A DNA stretch of 64,000 bases from Malachius bipustulatus (Eukaryota; Arthropoda; Insecta; Coleoptera; Melyridae). Below are positions 1 to 11,595 of this stretch, piece after piece (position 1 is the first letter of the stretch; every line of letters starts with the position of its first letter). A program made the translations under genes and the position numbers. The notes beneath the pieces were generated by a model. That model made no database searches. It was not told the DNA's origin and was given only the letters and a program-made list of their open reading frames with translations. The stretch lies in the NCBI GenBank assembly GCA_910589415.1, contig OU342638.1:12502014-12566013 (forward strand). Direction: 5' to 3'.

Positions 1-2190
1 AAATTTTTTACCCTTGTGAAACTTCAAAATGACATTTGATTTTCGTAAAAAAAAAATTCCTAAGGCTGCGTTATTTCTACAGGTGTCCCTCCAAATTAAA
101 AATAAAAACCGTCTATGAGGCACGGTTTCTGGTCGCAGTTTTCAATCTAGGGGGCTGAAATTTTTTTATGAGTAAGATAGCCGCAAGAAGTCGTCTGGTA
201 CTGTATTTGAGTAAAATCGAACCGTTTCAAAATGGCGGCCTTTTCAATTTTAGAAAAAATTGCCAGATTTTCAACCCCTATACCTACCTACACATACCTA
301 TAAGCAAGTTAGAAAAACAAATTTAAACCAAATTAACACGATTGGAAGAAAATTATTTTAAATTTGAGTTAATGCAGTAAAATTTGCATATTTTTCATTA
401 ATAAGCCAGTGGCGTGGGTAGGAACAGGGTAAAAATGGCTAAATTTCTATAACCGTTTATGAGCCTTTTTTGAAGGAATTGAGCTGAAGTTTTTCCAGTA
501 GACAACTATACGAATAACCCCTAACTCTGAAAAATTTCAAGAAGCAAATAAGAAAAATGGCGGAGATATTCGAATATTTTTAGGTACGATGTATTCCTAT
601 TCCTCTAAAATTTCAAATTTTCGGTTTTCAAAATTCCCCTTTCACTTTTTGCGAATTTATTAAAGGTAGTGTAAAGAATAGTATTTTTTAAGAAAAGTTA
701 GCCAGTGGCGGACACAGGAAAAGGATTTTTTTTTATTGTGTTAAATTTAAAAATCCATTCTAAGGCACGTTTTCAAACTAAATGAAATGAAATTTTCTCA
801 GTAAACCACTACGCTAATATGACCTGACTATGGAAATATGACCTGACTATGGAAAATTTCAGAAATCCAATTTAAAAAGCGGTGAAAATATGCATAATTG
901 AATCGCATAAAAATACACTATTTCTGCGATTGATGCGCAAGAAGGTTTTTTCATTTTATACGTGCAAGTCCCCTACTTTTATTTTTTTTTAGCGAAAAAG
1001 TATTTGCCTAGGTATCTATTTGAAATTTTTAAGGGACTAACAAAATCTAAACAAATTGAACGTATGTAGGTAGGTTAAAAAAAAGTTGAGAAGAAAGTAC
1101 ATGTAAAAAAACTGATTGAAAAAATATTTTTTGATGATAACTATACCCCTTAAAATTAATCAAAGTCAATCAAAGTCTTCACTTGAATTTTCTGCGAATT
1201 GATTAATAATAAAACTTGAAGCCCTGCATATTGACCAAAACTAAGATTTTGTGATTATTTTCACGTTTTTGATTCAATGTGCTTTAAGGAGAAATATTTT
1301 GGATATTGGATAAGAATTATAAACAGTAACCCCTAAAATAATTAAGTACTTTAACAATAATTCCCAAAATACTAGAGACATTCCCGGCTATGACTGCCGG
1401 GAAAGTTACACTTTTAATTTTTTATATTATTTCGTGTGAACAAAAGTGAACATATTATTATGTAATCTAAGCAGGGGGCTCTGGAACAACAAATTTTATG
1501 TCGATCTGAAATTGAATCTCAGAAATCTTCCAATTTACAGTTTTACAGATTCAAAATGATTTTTTTTCCAAAGCCCGTTTAAATCTTAAATCACATTTTA
1601 ATTTTTGCTCGCGGGATAGTTGCAATAATAGCTTTTATGTAATTCAGAATTCTGTATAGCACCTGCTAGTTTTGAGACAAAAATAATATTAATTATACAG
1701 GCTGATCAGTAACTCGCGAACTCCGAATAAAAGGCGTTAGAGAGCCCATTAAAATGAAGGATAATTTATTAGACTATAATTATTTTCACTACCACGATCA
1801 AAATAAGTGAACAAAATTCAGTCTACTATACTCTCTAAAGCCTTTAATGATTCGTCAATTTTTTTTAACAAAACGTTTTTACAGAGGAATTGAAAATGAA
1901 AATTGAAAAATTTGAATAAGTTGACAATCACTCAAACTCAACTTAAAATTTATTAAATATTAAAATGTCTGCATTGCCATGGAAATGAAAATGACATCTA
2001 GCCCGACCTTACTCACTATAAATGTTCAGTGCAAGGTCGTCACCTTAATTTTGACAAAAATGGTTATATTTTTGGAAGAAAAGAATGCACTTGAGCACTG
2101 TGATAGTGTGATAAGAAAATTTACTACCTACCTAACTTATAAAAAGTAGGAATTAAAAAATTTTAAAAGTATGAATAAATAGTTACTTAC
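1..2190. repeat. Intergenic, old dispersed repeats
   Basis: I see no gene here. The stretch is AT-rich and holds decayed copies of a dispersed repeat whose recognisable core is GCCAGTGGCGTGGGTAGGAA near 406-425; the same core, followed by similar sequence, recurs near 25,819 and 26,448, and a variant lies near 701. The family is not recognised. No tRNA, rRNA or long open frame is supported. Confidence 0.5.
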
Positions 2191-2400
2191 CAAATATGAC
2201 CAAAGTAGATAAAGAACTGGGACTGGAAATCGCTACCGTTGTCGTCGATGAGTTTCTATCACTCCAGAGCACTCCACAATATTACACACAATAATCTCGT
2301 ACAAACTACGCCAAATATAAAATTTGAAAAAAATTTGAAACGCCGCAGAACATGAAGTGTTTCAAGTCAAAAAGACAACGATCTGTTATTAGTAGAAACT
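2191..2400 (-). other. Candidate 5' exon of a minus-strand gene
   Basis: Downstream of the candidate TATA box at 2,425-2,432, about 210 bases run leftwards to a strong splice donor: exon end at 2,191, then GTAAGTAACT at 2,190-2,181 on the minus strand. No obvious initiator codon with a long frame is present, so this would be a largely untranslated leader. The rest of the gene would lie to the left of 2,190 or outside the window. It could equally be a chance donor in repeat DNA. Confidence 0.25.
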
Positions 2401-2424
2401 GCACGTGAAGATGTGGTGCATCCA

Positions 2425-2432
2425 CTTTTATA
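2425..2432 (-). promoter_or_regulatory. Candidate TATA box (minus strand)
   Basis: On the minus strand the sequence reads TATAAAAG. About 25-30 bases downstream, near 2,400, lies an initiator-like GCAGTTTC. A candidate first exon ending in a strong splice donor follows. The three together look like the 5' end of a minus-strand transcription unit that continues past the left edge. No transcript evidence is available. Confidence 0.3.
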
Positions 2433-2929
2433 AGTTTTCCCCCTCCTTAAAGTGTAATTATCGGCGGAAGCAGGCCTGAACCACGTGTAGGTATAATACA
2501 CAAAAGTTGAGCTGGGGTGAGAGAAAGCAACTTCTCCACTCAAAGTAGTTGCAAATTGCTATTTAATTAAGCAATTAAAATTAGATTTTCTGTTTTGTCT
2601 TAGAAGTGGTCAAGAGCTTTTTTCTATTCTCGAGGTAGGTACTAATATTCAAAATTCCCCAATTTTTAAGTAAATTGATTCTAAACTACCTCATACCATT
2701 TATTTAAAATCATACATTTTTTAAATAATTATTTTATATCCAAAAATACCTAACAGTAAAATATAGAAAAAAGAGCTTATTTTTGCGATAGGTATATGAT
2801 GAAGTTTAGACTCAATTTACTTAAAAACTATGAGAAAGTTTCGAATATTCATTAGTATACCTTTTTTTGTAAGAACTCTCCAAGGAATCTAACGCTGATA
2901 AGTAATGTATTGTAAGTCCATGGGCGTAG

Positions 2930-3668
2930 AAGTTCTGGAGCGAAAAAAGATGATTCAGGAAGTGATAGCCCGCGTTCAAAAATATGAAAAAAGTTCCTAT
3001 TAACACGAGTCCGCAAACCCACCATTATTTTAGAGATACAGGGTGTCAAGAGAAAATATACTTTTTTCCTTTTTTTTACGATTTCTCAGGAACCCTTTCA
3101 TAGATATAAAACTGAATTTTTGTACACATGTTACAATTAATATTCATTACTTTTTGAGCTATGATTAAATTTATTTCATATGGCAGTGGCGGAGGGGGTT
3201 GCTTGAAATTTTTTTGCCTCCCCCCCCTAAAAACTGGTATCTTGGAAGCAAGCACATTGTTTACAACATAAAAAAGCTACTCTTGGTCAAATACTCTAAC
3301 GTGAACTGTTTTCGAGAAAAACAGCAGTTTATGATGAAAAACGTAAAAGTGACAAAATGTTTTGTTGTGGACAAGAACATCACCGGCTTTTGATATTTTT
3401 TTTATGATCTGTTTCACTGCCACTTTTTTTTGCCCTCTTAACGTAGTTAATATTAATGACAAGATGTCTACAAAAGCTGAGTTTCTGTATCTTATACAGT
3501 TCCTGAGATATCGTCAAAAAACTGGAAATAATAAATTTTTTTGACACCCTGTATCTCGACAAAGGTTCGTTTGTGGACCCATGTTCATAGGAACTTTTTT
3601 TCATATTTTTGAACGAACTATCACATCCTGCGAAGTCCTGCGCGCATATTATGAATCACCCTGTATAC
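2930..3668. repeat. Fold-back element, family F1 (degenerate copy)
   Basis: The two halves are inverted copies: GATACAGGGTGTC near 3,038 mirrors GACACCCTGTATC near 3,541, and sequence outside these (a run ending in AAAAAAGTTCCTAT near 3,000) is mirrored near 3,590-3,605. The same palindrome family recurs at 20,837-21,603, about 23,930-24,140 and 27,099-27,911. It carries no coding capacity; short open frames inside are by-products of the palindrome. Confidence 0.65.
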
Positions 3669-4515
3669 CATGTATCTACGGCACTGATGAATTTTTTCAC
3701 ACGTGTTTTTCTTCATTTTGCATTCTCTGAATTATAATAAATAGCCTTGCGTATACCTAGAAATAAAATATTGAGAAATGACCAATAAATGCGGCGAAAA
3801 GTGTAAAAAAAAAGTTTTTTCAACACCCTGTATCTTTTTTCCAAGCTCTTCCGGACATGTATTTATGGGAACTTTTATTCCTTAATCAGTTCTTCTATAA
3901 ACTTGTGAAGTCCTGCTACAAAAAACTGACTCGCCCTGTATAAAGTCTCTTTAACAATAATAATTGACAGGTTATAAAAGTATACATAATATAGAGAAGA
4001 AGCTTTAAAGATCTATTGTACTTAAACTAAAATAGGTAGGTACTGAAATTTACAACTTCTTAGAAAATATAGTTGAGTCCGTAGGTAAGCAATTATTGCG
4101 AAATTACTTAAGTACCTGTTATGAAAAGATTTTGGACCCCTACCGTTAGGATCGTCATTTAACGATCATTTAACTACACTTAAATTTGAGGCTTATTTCA
4201 GGAAAGTACATACAATATACATACCTTAGTCAAACAATGGGCAATATGAACAGGCACTGGCCTAATATGATATTCATTTTGTGAAAAATAAAGAACAAAA
4301 TTAAAATTGGACTTCATTTCTTTTATTAGCGTATTTATTATTCGGGGTGTCAATTTGAAAACTTGCCATCCCCCGAATTAACCCTCGAAAAAATCCCGAA
4401 ACAAATCAATTTTCTAATTTAATTTATGTTCTATTGAAGTACCATTTTTTATACAGGTGTTCCTTATTGGCACAGTAATGACGACATTGTCTATTTTTTT
4501 AAATGCGACACCCTG
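3669..4515. other. Intergenic, partial palindrome arm
   Basis: No gene seen. Positions about 4,340-4,500 match one arm of the fold-back element at 14,679-15,532 (a run on losing similarity after TTTGAAAACTTGCCA), so a truncated copy of that family abuts the next element. The rest is unremarkable AT-rich DNA. Confidence 0.45.
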
Positions 4516-5328
4516 ATGTATACAGGGTGGGGCGCGTTGAACGCCTCGGTCTGTGTAGCCTAAATCGTGCACGATTAAAAAGCAAATTTAAATTGAGTCT
4601 TATACAGATCGTAGTGCCTACAACTTATAATTATTTTGGACTATACAGCATGTCCCATATGAGAGTGACATATCAAAGTAATGTTTTTTTTTTAATGGAA
4701 TGCTCCCACGTTATTCCATTTGTAGATTGTCTGAGGAAAAAATAAGATTAGCTTTTACAGTGTTGGTGTTTGTTTAAATTCAAAAATTTGTGAGTTATAC
4801 ACAAGTGAAAATATTTTAACTTTTTATGTACTATCCTATGGTATAGAAACATTTGTACTTTTTAGTTTGTTTTATTTGGCGACGCGTGGAGAAATCTCAG
4901 ATTTTTTCAAATTTTTTATCACCCTGTATAAACATTTTATCTACATCATAGGACATGAAAAGTTAAAATAGGGCCGTACAAGCCGTTTTTCTCTATCTTT
5001 AGCCGTTTTCGTGGTACATGGCCTTGAACTTCAAAAATTACGATTTTCACTTGTTTATAACTCACAAACTTCTGAATTTAAACACCAACTGTAAAAGCCA
5101 ATCTTATTTTTTGTTCTCAAACAATCTTAAAGTGCAATAACATAGGAGCATTCCATTTTTAAAAACATAATTTTGATTGTCACTCTCATATGGGACATGC
5201 TGTATTGTCCAAAATAATTTTAAGTTGTAGGCACTACGAACCCTGTATAAGACCCAATTTAAACAAATTTTAAATCGTGCACCATTTAGGCTACAAAGAC
5301 GGAGGCGTTCAACGCGCCCCACCCTGTA
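4516..5328. repeat. Fold-back element with TACAGGGTGGGG ends
   Basis: The left end TACAGGGTGGGGCGCGTTG mirrors CAACGCGCCCCACCCTGTA at the right end, and the similarity continues inwards through most of the 0.8 kb (for example AAATCGTGCAC motifs on both arms). The centre, near 4,920, has another CACCCTGTATA. The structure fits a palindromic MITE; no protein is encoded. Confidence 0.7.
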
Positions 5329-5603
5329 TTAATAAATTTTCAGATTGTGTGAGAAAATCTACACACAAAATAGTCTATTGTTAATTTAACCAATCAGGGT
5401 ATGATTAAAAACGTTAGTTTGAATCAATGATGTATATTTTCAAATTAAGTAATAAGTTTTGAAACAAAAATAGTCTAATACTTAATCGAACTAAACGATG
5501 AAATTATAAATTATCGTTGTTTCAAATAAATATGCTTAAATTGATTAAAACATATATTTCAACAGAAATTTTATTTTACTTCAGTTAAGCGACTACTAAT
5601 TAT

Positions 5604-6102
5604 CTTTTCATTCTCCCCTTCACGAAATTGTTTGTAACTTTCTGTCTTGATAAGGCAACCGAAAGCGAAAGTAAAACATGCTAGGTGATAGGTTGCTAGG
5701 TGGTTGCTAGCTATGAAAAACTTTCGTGCCCTGGACAAAAAAGTAGAAATGTCAGTTTGATTAACGTTTATTTAGAAGGAAAACGTCTACAATAAAAAAT
5801 TCCAGTAAATCTTTCTGGAACATAGAAATAATTGTTATTGTATGATCCAGAAAGATTTACTGGAATTTGCAGCTTCTTGAATGAAATTAATTTTGAACTA
5901 AACTACGATCAAAGATTCTAAAATTATAGCGGTAGAGTTTTAAACTTGACAGTGTCATAAATCAATAATTTAAAACTATCGTTACTATGGTAATGTTAAA
6001 AACATGGCACCTTATAATAATTCCATTGTTATCACTGAATCGTTATATTTTACTCATTTCTTCTTAATCCGTGGTTCAATATGGCAAGGGGAGAATGAAA
6101 AG
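5604..6102. mobile_element. MITE with 17-bp TIRs
   Basis: CTTTTCATTCTCCCCTT at 5,604-5,620 is exactly inverted as AAGGGGAGAATGAAAAG at 6,086-6,102, framing 499 bp. Inside lies a separate hairpin with a 22-base stem (5,798-5,819 pairing with 5,846-5,867). No open frame is worth naming. I could not settle the target-site duplication, so the superfamily is open. Confidence 0.55.
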
Positions 6103-6108
6103 TTTAAT

Positions 6109-6233
6109 ACATTACACGCTACGAAAGCTCTTTCAGGTGTTTGGTGTTTTTAAATATCCTCGGCTACGCTACGCTTCGCCTCGGCTATTCAAAAGACCTT
6201 ACTTCGAAAGTGAACTTTCGTAGCTTGTAATGT
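6109..6233. mobile_element. Small MITE (125 bp)
   Basis: ACATTACACGCTACGAAAG at the left end is mirrored, with one or two differences, by CTTTCGTAGCTTGTAATGT at the right. The interior is unusually GC-rich (GGCTACGCTACGCTTCGCCTCGG) for this window. It directly follows the 499-bp TIR element. Confidence 0.5.
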
Positions 6234-6787
6234 AAATAACTATTTCAATCGATGTCTTGAAATCACTTTAAGTAAATGAGTTTTGTCAAAAATTGAAATA
6301 CCGTAGTATAAGCTTGTTTCAAGGAAATATCAGTCAAATCTGTTATAGTGTAAAATCAAGTGAGCAAATGATCCAAATAACACTACTAAGCAAAAAAGTT
6401 GTAGGTACTTGATGAAATTATCAATTCATTTGTTAATTATTTTATGCAAATAAAAAAAAACTAAAAAACTTTAGAACATCACTATAACAGTATTAATAAT
6501 ATAAGTCTCTAACCATTTAATGTAATGCCTACATAATATAATGAGCTTATTTATAATGTGAAACGCATAATCAAATATCAAGCATGTCGAACTGTGATAG
6601 TTCTAAATATACAGGGCGATTAATTTGAGGGCACATTATCTCCTACTATATTATCGTATTCCCACTATTTTTTAGTTATTCTAGAATTGTTTAAAACGAC
6701 AAAGTTTTTCGAAAAATCACAAGAGCAATAATAAAAGTTTGAGATTTAAAAAATTATGTGGCATTTTAAGGGTGCATCATCCCTTAT

Positions 6788-7812
6788 TGTTGAGTTTTCT
6801 ATGAAGTGGATAAATAAAAAGTACTTATTATCTATCAATAAATGCTTCTATAAACCTTTTTAAAGTACTTTATTTAAACTAAAACTCTCCAAACGTCTAT
6901 AAATATTTTCAAAACTGACTTGTTTACATCAAAATTCTAATAATAATTATTGTAACTAAGTTATTACAAAAACAAATCAAAAACAATAAAATAAACTACT
7001 TCGATGCATTTCCAACATTTCTCCCGCACAAAATATTTTCTTCGCTATCTTCCAGAAGTCCTATTGGGCATATTTTGTTAACGGCTCTTCGATAAATTCC
7101 ATTTCTTGTCTTTACATCGACGATTCTAACTTTGTCTTCACTATCTGGAATAACATTCGTAATTCTACCAAGTGGCCAATTGTTTCTTGGTAACTGGTTA
7201 TCCATGATAATTACTATTTCGCCGACTGTAATGTTCCTGTTTTTAGCAAACCATTTCGACCGATTTACTAGAGTTGGTATATACTCCTTTATCCATCGGT
7301 TCCAGAATTGTTCGGAAAGTTGCTGTGAATATTTCCATTGTTTTCTTAATTCTATTTTTTCATCAAATATTCCAAATGGTTTAATTTTACTAGATGTTCC
7401 AATTAAGAAATGGTTTGGTGTTAAACTTCCATCGTTACTATCATTTGAAACATAGCACAGTGGTCTGCTGTTTACTGTCTGTTCAGCCTCTAGAAACAAT
7501 GTGTGAAGAACTTCAACTCTTGGACTTTTTTCTTTTAATATTATTTTCAGAGTTTTTTTTTTATACTCTGCACCATTCTCTAAATGTTGGAAATGCATCG
7601 AAGTAGTTTATTTTATTGTTTTTGATTTGTTTTTGTAATAACTTAGTTACAATAATTATTATTAGAATTTTGATGTAAACAAGTCAGTTTTGAAAATATT
7701 TATAGACGTTTGGAGAGTTTTAGTTTAAATAAAGTACTTTAAAAAGGTTTATAGAAGCATTTATTGATAGATAATAAGTACTTTATTTATCCACTTCATA
7801 GAAAACTCAACA
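6788..7812. mobile_element. BEL/Pao remnant bounded by inverted LTRs
   Basis: Two LTR copies of about 230 bp lie in opposite orientation: about 6,788-7,017 and 7,584-7,812. Each has the TGTTGG start facing inwards and the CTCAACA end facing outwards. Between them is one minus-strand fragment of the pol 3' end. The whole unit is flanked by the 5-bp direct repeat CTTAT (6,783-6,787 and 7,813-7,817), the size expected for this class. So it integrated as a unit with inverted LTRs rather than the usual direct LTRs; see findings. Confidence 0.8.
7003..7583 (-). pseudogene. BEL/Pao pol fragment (integrase C-terminus, DUF5641-like)
   Basis: About 190 residues on the minus strand are open. They contain the segment that follows the integrase core of BEL/Pao polyproteins: VNSRPLCYVS, LTPNHFLIG, WIKEYIPTLVNRSKW and WPLGRITNVIP, which match the family's DUF5641-like C-terminal module. 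The frame ends NASK-stop inside the LTR start, the normal relation of pol end to 3' LTR. Gag, protease, RT, RNase H and the integrase catalytic core are missing, so this is a fragment that cannot act alone. The first few residues at the right are read from the inverted LTR and are not native. Confidence 0.85.
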
Positions 7813-7817
7813 CTTAT

Positions 7818-8690
7818 CAACCCTTTAAAATTCTACAATTTAACTTTACTAACTGTCGATGATTCCTTTTGGCGCATACTCGCAACGTTTACCAATTTTG
7901 GTTTTTCTAAGTTCAAGTGGGTATACCTAACTGAGGTATTGATTGATTTTATTGGAAATTTGAAACACCTAATATTTCAAGGCCTCTAACTTCTCAGGGG
8001 TAGGTACAACTTAGTATAGAGATAGGTTGAGGTATCAGGTATATGTGTGAAACATCTTGCATATTAATATGTACCTATATTTTAAAATGTCTGAGAAAAT
8101 CGAATACAGGGGGTTGTTGTCACAATAGAAATTTATAGGTATTCAGTATTTTGTGAGTTACAAATAAGTTTAAACCACGATTTTCAACTTTCAAGCCAGT
8201 GTATACCTACTTACTTCAAGAATGGTTTGAGAAATAGGAAAACGGCTTACGTGTTTCTATCTCAATTTTTTATTAATACGTACAAGGCAATTAAAAATCT
8301 GATAATTTTCATCACCCTGTATGAAAATTTAAACCATAGTAGGTTTTTGAAGAAGAAATAATAGGTTTAAGAAATAATTGTTCGGTATATGTACAGAGGC
8401 TGCCAACCGACTAATTCGACTATTTAGAAAATCTATACATTGAACCACTACATAAAGATTTTTGGCTAGATCATTGAGGTCAGTCTGTGCCGTGAATCCC
8501 CGTTCTCAATATTATATCCTACAATACTTGTTGTTTTGTTGAATAATTTTATAGCCGAAAACAAAATAGAGTCGTAGAGTTGGTTGCACGAAGGTACTTA
8601 TAATTAAAAATCTTTCAGATAGAAGGATTATAAATAAAACACTAATTTTATGCAAAGGAAAAGTTATCTAAATTACAGAAACCTGGAATT
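7818..8690. other. Intergenic, palindrome debris
   Basis: No gene seen. A CACCCTGTAT motif near 8,315 and surrounding bases resemble arm sequence of the palindromic elements, but no complete element can be closed. The last 100 bases before 8,690 probably belong to the Penelope-like fragment that follows, without a readable frame. Confidence 0.4.
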
Positions 8691-8691
8691 T

Positions 8692-9022
8692 ATCGATTGA
8701 ACTGTTCTCATTGTAATTCAGTTTATATAGGACAGACTTGTAGAAACCTAGAAATTAGATACAATGAAACCTAAACTCCTACAGACTCAAACATCCAGAA
8801 AGATCAAATTTTGCAAAACACCTAATAGAGAACAATCACACTCTAACAGCAAACAACAAAATTGAATTACTTCATCATTGTGATCATTATTTTAAATTAA
8901 ATTTTCTTGAATCTCTAGAGATCCACCGACATTTACATAATCAACAATACACAGTAATAAATGAACAACTAGACACATATCGTTCTCCATTACTTGATTT
9001 TATTCTTGATATCAACGACTAA
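8692..9022 (+). pseudogene. Penelope-like element fragment, GIY-YIG endonuclease
   Basis: The translation gives PGIYRLNC, then YIGQTCRNLEIRYNE: the GIY and YIG halves and the following Arg of the GIY-YIG nuclease fold found at the C-terminus of Penelope-like retroelement proteins. A one-base frameshift lies near 8,768; the next frame continues RLKHPERSNFAKHLIENNH, matching the usual spacing to the downstream His/Asn region, and stops at 9,020-9,022. The reverse transcriptase is absent, so this is a 5'-truncated dead copy. A hammerhead-like motif follows at 9,150-9,190, as in the terminal repeats of this class. Confidence 0.8.
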
Positions 9023-9149
9023 GAAGATTCTGAAGAAATTATATTATGATCTAGTTAGTTCTGTTAAAATTAATTTAAATCTAAAGTTTTATGATCATTT
9101 AGGTTACCATACTGTTGCTATGTTACTATATCAATAATTTTATTTACAT

Positions 9150-9190
9150 ACGTCTGAAGATGCTACAAAGTAGTGAAACACGTGTAACGT
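9150..9190 (+). ncRNA. Hammerhead ribozyme-like motif of the Penelope-like element
   Basis: In order I read ACGT (stem I), CTGAAGA (core), an unpaired T, GCTAC-AAA-GTAGT (stem II, with a G-T pair next to the core), GAA, ACAC-GTGT (stem III with no loop), A, and ACGT (stem I return). This fits the small hammerheads with minimal stem III described from Penelope-like elements, and it follows such an element. The extra base between core and stem II departs from the strict consensus. Activity is not shown. Confidence 0.45.
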
Positions 9191-10276
9191 TAATATCCAG
9201 CAATATACATCAGTAGAATCTTTTAAAACATTAGTGTTTTATTTATCATCAATCATAATGCAGAGATTCTATAAAGTAAGAGTTGAAAACAAATTTTTTT
9301 AAACACTAATCTTTAAAAAATAATTAGGAAATTTTTCGTTTTTGATTCTACGAAGTAAGGTATTGAAAATATAAATTTTATCATTCAGATAGGTAGTTAC
9401 AGACTTTAAATTGCAAATTAAAAAGTCCGGATACGTTATGAGTTAGTTTGGGGACTTATGCCGGTACTGGAGTGGGCGGATTCATCATCCGCGGCGACAT
9501 CATCCGCTCGACGCGCTGGCCTTGCATGTCTATATGCGTATATATGCTGTGCTAACCAGGACTGGACTCCCTAGACCGATTTTTAGTGCCGTTTTTTGCT
9601 AACCATGCATTTGCAAAGCAAATTAAAATGCTTTGCAAATTTATGAAATGTAATGAATACCTTCCTGGTGTTACTATAGGTACCGTCCTCCACCCCTATA
9701 CAGGGTTAGAACTATTTAAAAGGCCACTACAGGGATATACTAATACAGGGATATACAGGGATATTATATACCATTGAAGATAGGAGGTCGGTTAACCCGG
9801 GAGTGGTCGCTTGGTGAGCATTTAGCTCACCATTGTCTTTAAACTGTAATTATTCTGTTACTTGAACTCGTACAATCTTGTCGATTTTTCTAGCTTAGTT
9901 TATAGCCTTAAGAAGAAAGATAGAAGGGATTTTGTAATGAAAATCGGATAAATTTATTTTTTATGGACGCTTCATTCACCGCAGTTGCAGGTGCGCGAGC
10001 TAAACGCTCATTAGCGACCACTCGTGTCACTCAACTGCTCTTATGTTTAGATCTGCTAGCCATATGCAAGGGTTGCTGTAATTTCTTTATCTGAAGTTAT
10101 TTATTGTTTTTATGGTATATGGTATTAGCTTAGCTAAGAATCGAATCAGTTTGTGTTATTTAATGTAAAAAAATCCTATTTGCCAATTATTTTTGCCATA
10201 TATACCAAAAAAAATTATATTGGCAAGTTAACATTATTCATCCCTATTTAAAAAAAGCCTACAACAAATATTGCTA
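9191..10276. other. Intergenic with a GC-rich island
   Basis: No gene recognised. At 9,460-9,560 the base composition turns GC-rich (CATCCGCGGCGACATCATCC), and GCGACCACT-type words appear near 9,805 (inverted), 10,012 and 10,717, suggesting an old inverted-repeat element that I cannot close. Short open frames here have no recognisable content. Confidence 0.35.
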
Positions 10277-10657
10277 ATACAGGGTGTTCGGTGATCGGAA
10301 AGCCAAAATAAAATTTCATATTATACAAAACCACATCATGAGCATCAAAAAGAATAACTTTTTCCTGATCGGGCTTCATTCAGGAAATATTTCCAAAAAT
10401 GTAAAACTAAATCATCTATAAATATTTTATTTTTTTCAGTACTTAGACAGCCAAATTCAAATTTCATCAAAAATTTAATTAAATTTAAATTTTTATTTGT
10501 TTTATTAAAAAATAATAACATTTTCCAGGTAGACTTTGTTTAGGAAATACTCAGCCAAAAAAAAGACAACGCGTGATCTGGAAATTCTTTTTTTATGCTT
10601 CTAATGCGGCTTTGTAAATTTAATTTTAGATGTCCGATCACCAAACACACCCTCTAT
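10277..10657. repeat. Fold-back element, TACAGGGTGTTCGGTGATCGG ends
   Basis: The left end (AGGGTGTTCGGTGATCGG) is mirrored at the right as CCGATCACCAAACACACCCT. The arms stay complementary inwards. About 380 bp, no coding capacity. It belongs to the same general class of TACAGGGTG-ended palindromes as others in the window, with its own arm sequence. Confidence 0.6.
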
Positions 10658-11190
10658 ATTGTAATTCAAAGTGCTTTTTATTGCACATTTGCTTGTTGAT
10701 TTTACATGGGAGCGAAACGCTCGCTAGCGACCACTGGTGTTACAATTCACCTAGCGACCAATGCCGGGTTAAATTGGAGAAAAGTTGCGCTATTTTGTGG
10801 CCATCTCGAATCCGTCAAAACATGCAAGATATCTGTGACCGTTCCTGAAATATCCTGAAATAATCAAAAAAAGTAGTACTGTTTAGATTCCTTTGTTTTG
10901 ATTTTTGAGAAAATAATCCATTATTCACAATGTTAAAAAACTTTTATGTCATAAAATATATCAAAATTTTTTTTCCAAATTCTCATCAAAATTATTCATA
11001 AATGTTTATATTTATAAATATAAATGATTTTTTGGCATAAATTTGCAACACAAAAATTTGAACTTTATTAACATTACCTTTATGAAGATTTTTAAGATTT
11101 TAAAGATGCTAATTTTATTTTGATCTTTTGTTGTAAGTATTTATCTTAAGATTTTTTTTTTTTTAATATTGATTTCTTATAATTACAGTT
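10658..11190. other. Intergenic
   Basis: No gene seen. Near 10,800-10,850 a stretch containing GATATCTGTGACCGTTCCTG matches the arms of the fold-back element at 24,483-25,466 and a fragment near 54,250, so it is a fragment of that family. Confidence 0.4.
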
Positions 11191-11193
11191 CTC

Positions 11194-11221
11194 CTGATGA
11201 AGATCTAAATTAAGATCGAAA
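11194..11221 (+). ncRNA. Hammerhead-core-like motif
   Basis: CTGATGA, an unpaired A, the stem GATCT-AAATTA-AGATC and GAAA occur in order, the same arrangement as at 9,150-9,190. I could not pair a convincing stem I, so this is probably a degenerate remnant of a Penelope-like terminal repeat and not a working ribozyme. Confidence 0.25.
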
Positions 11222-11330
11222 TATATTCAGTTTAACAAAAAAGGATCATACCTTTTATTTGCGACACACCGCTTGCCTTTATCTAATTTTCAAATAATTA
11301 AAATAACGGTGGTTTACTACTACATTGATT

Positions 11331-11405
11331 TATATATATAAATATATATATATATACCCAATATACCCAATAACTAATCAAGAACTATATATATATATAT
11401 ATATC
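11331..11405. repeat. (TA)n microsatellite
   Basis: Alternating T and A runs, interrupted once by CCCAATATACCCAATAACTAATC-like sequence, fill this stretch. Simple repeat, no other signal. Confidence 0.8.
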
Positions 11406-11419
11406 GTGGGCAGGTGAAT

Positions 11420-11530
11420 TTTGGAAAACCACTTTTTCGTGATTTACGATGGGGGCATGATCGGTGGACATTTGATGAGTTTGGGTAATTTTCGAAAAGT
11501 GATGTCGTCCTCGATAGTGTATTTTTTTGT
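11420..11530. repeat. Dispersed repeat, inverted copy near 25.6 kb
   Basis: This segment (containing CATGATCGGTGGACATTTGA) recurs in the opposite orientation at about 25,580-25,690 with few differences. It is an unclassified dispersed repeat. It is followed at 11,579-11,595 by a 15-17-base poly-C run. Confidence 0.65.
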
Positions 11531-11595
11531 TAAAAAATACACTAATAGGGTGCTTTTAACCTCACTCCTCACCTATCTGCCCCCCCCCCCCCCCC

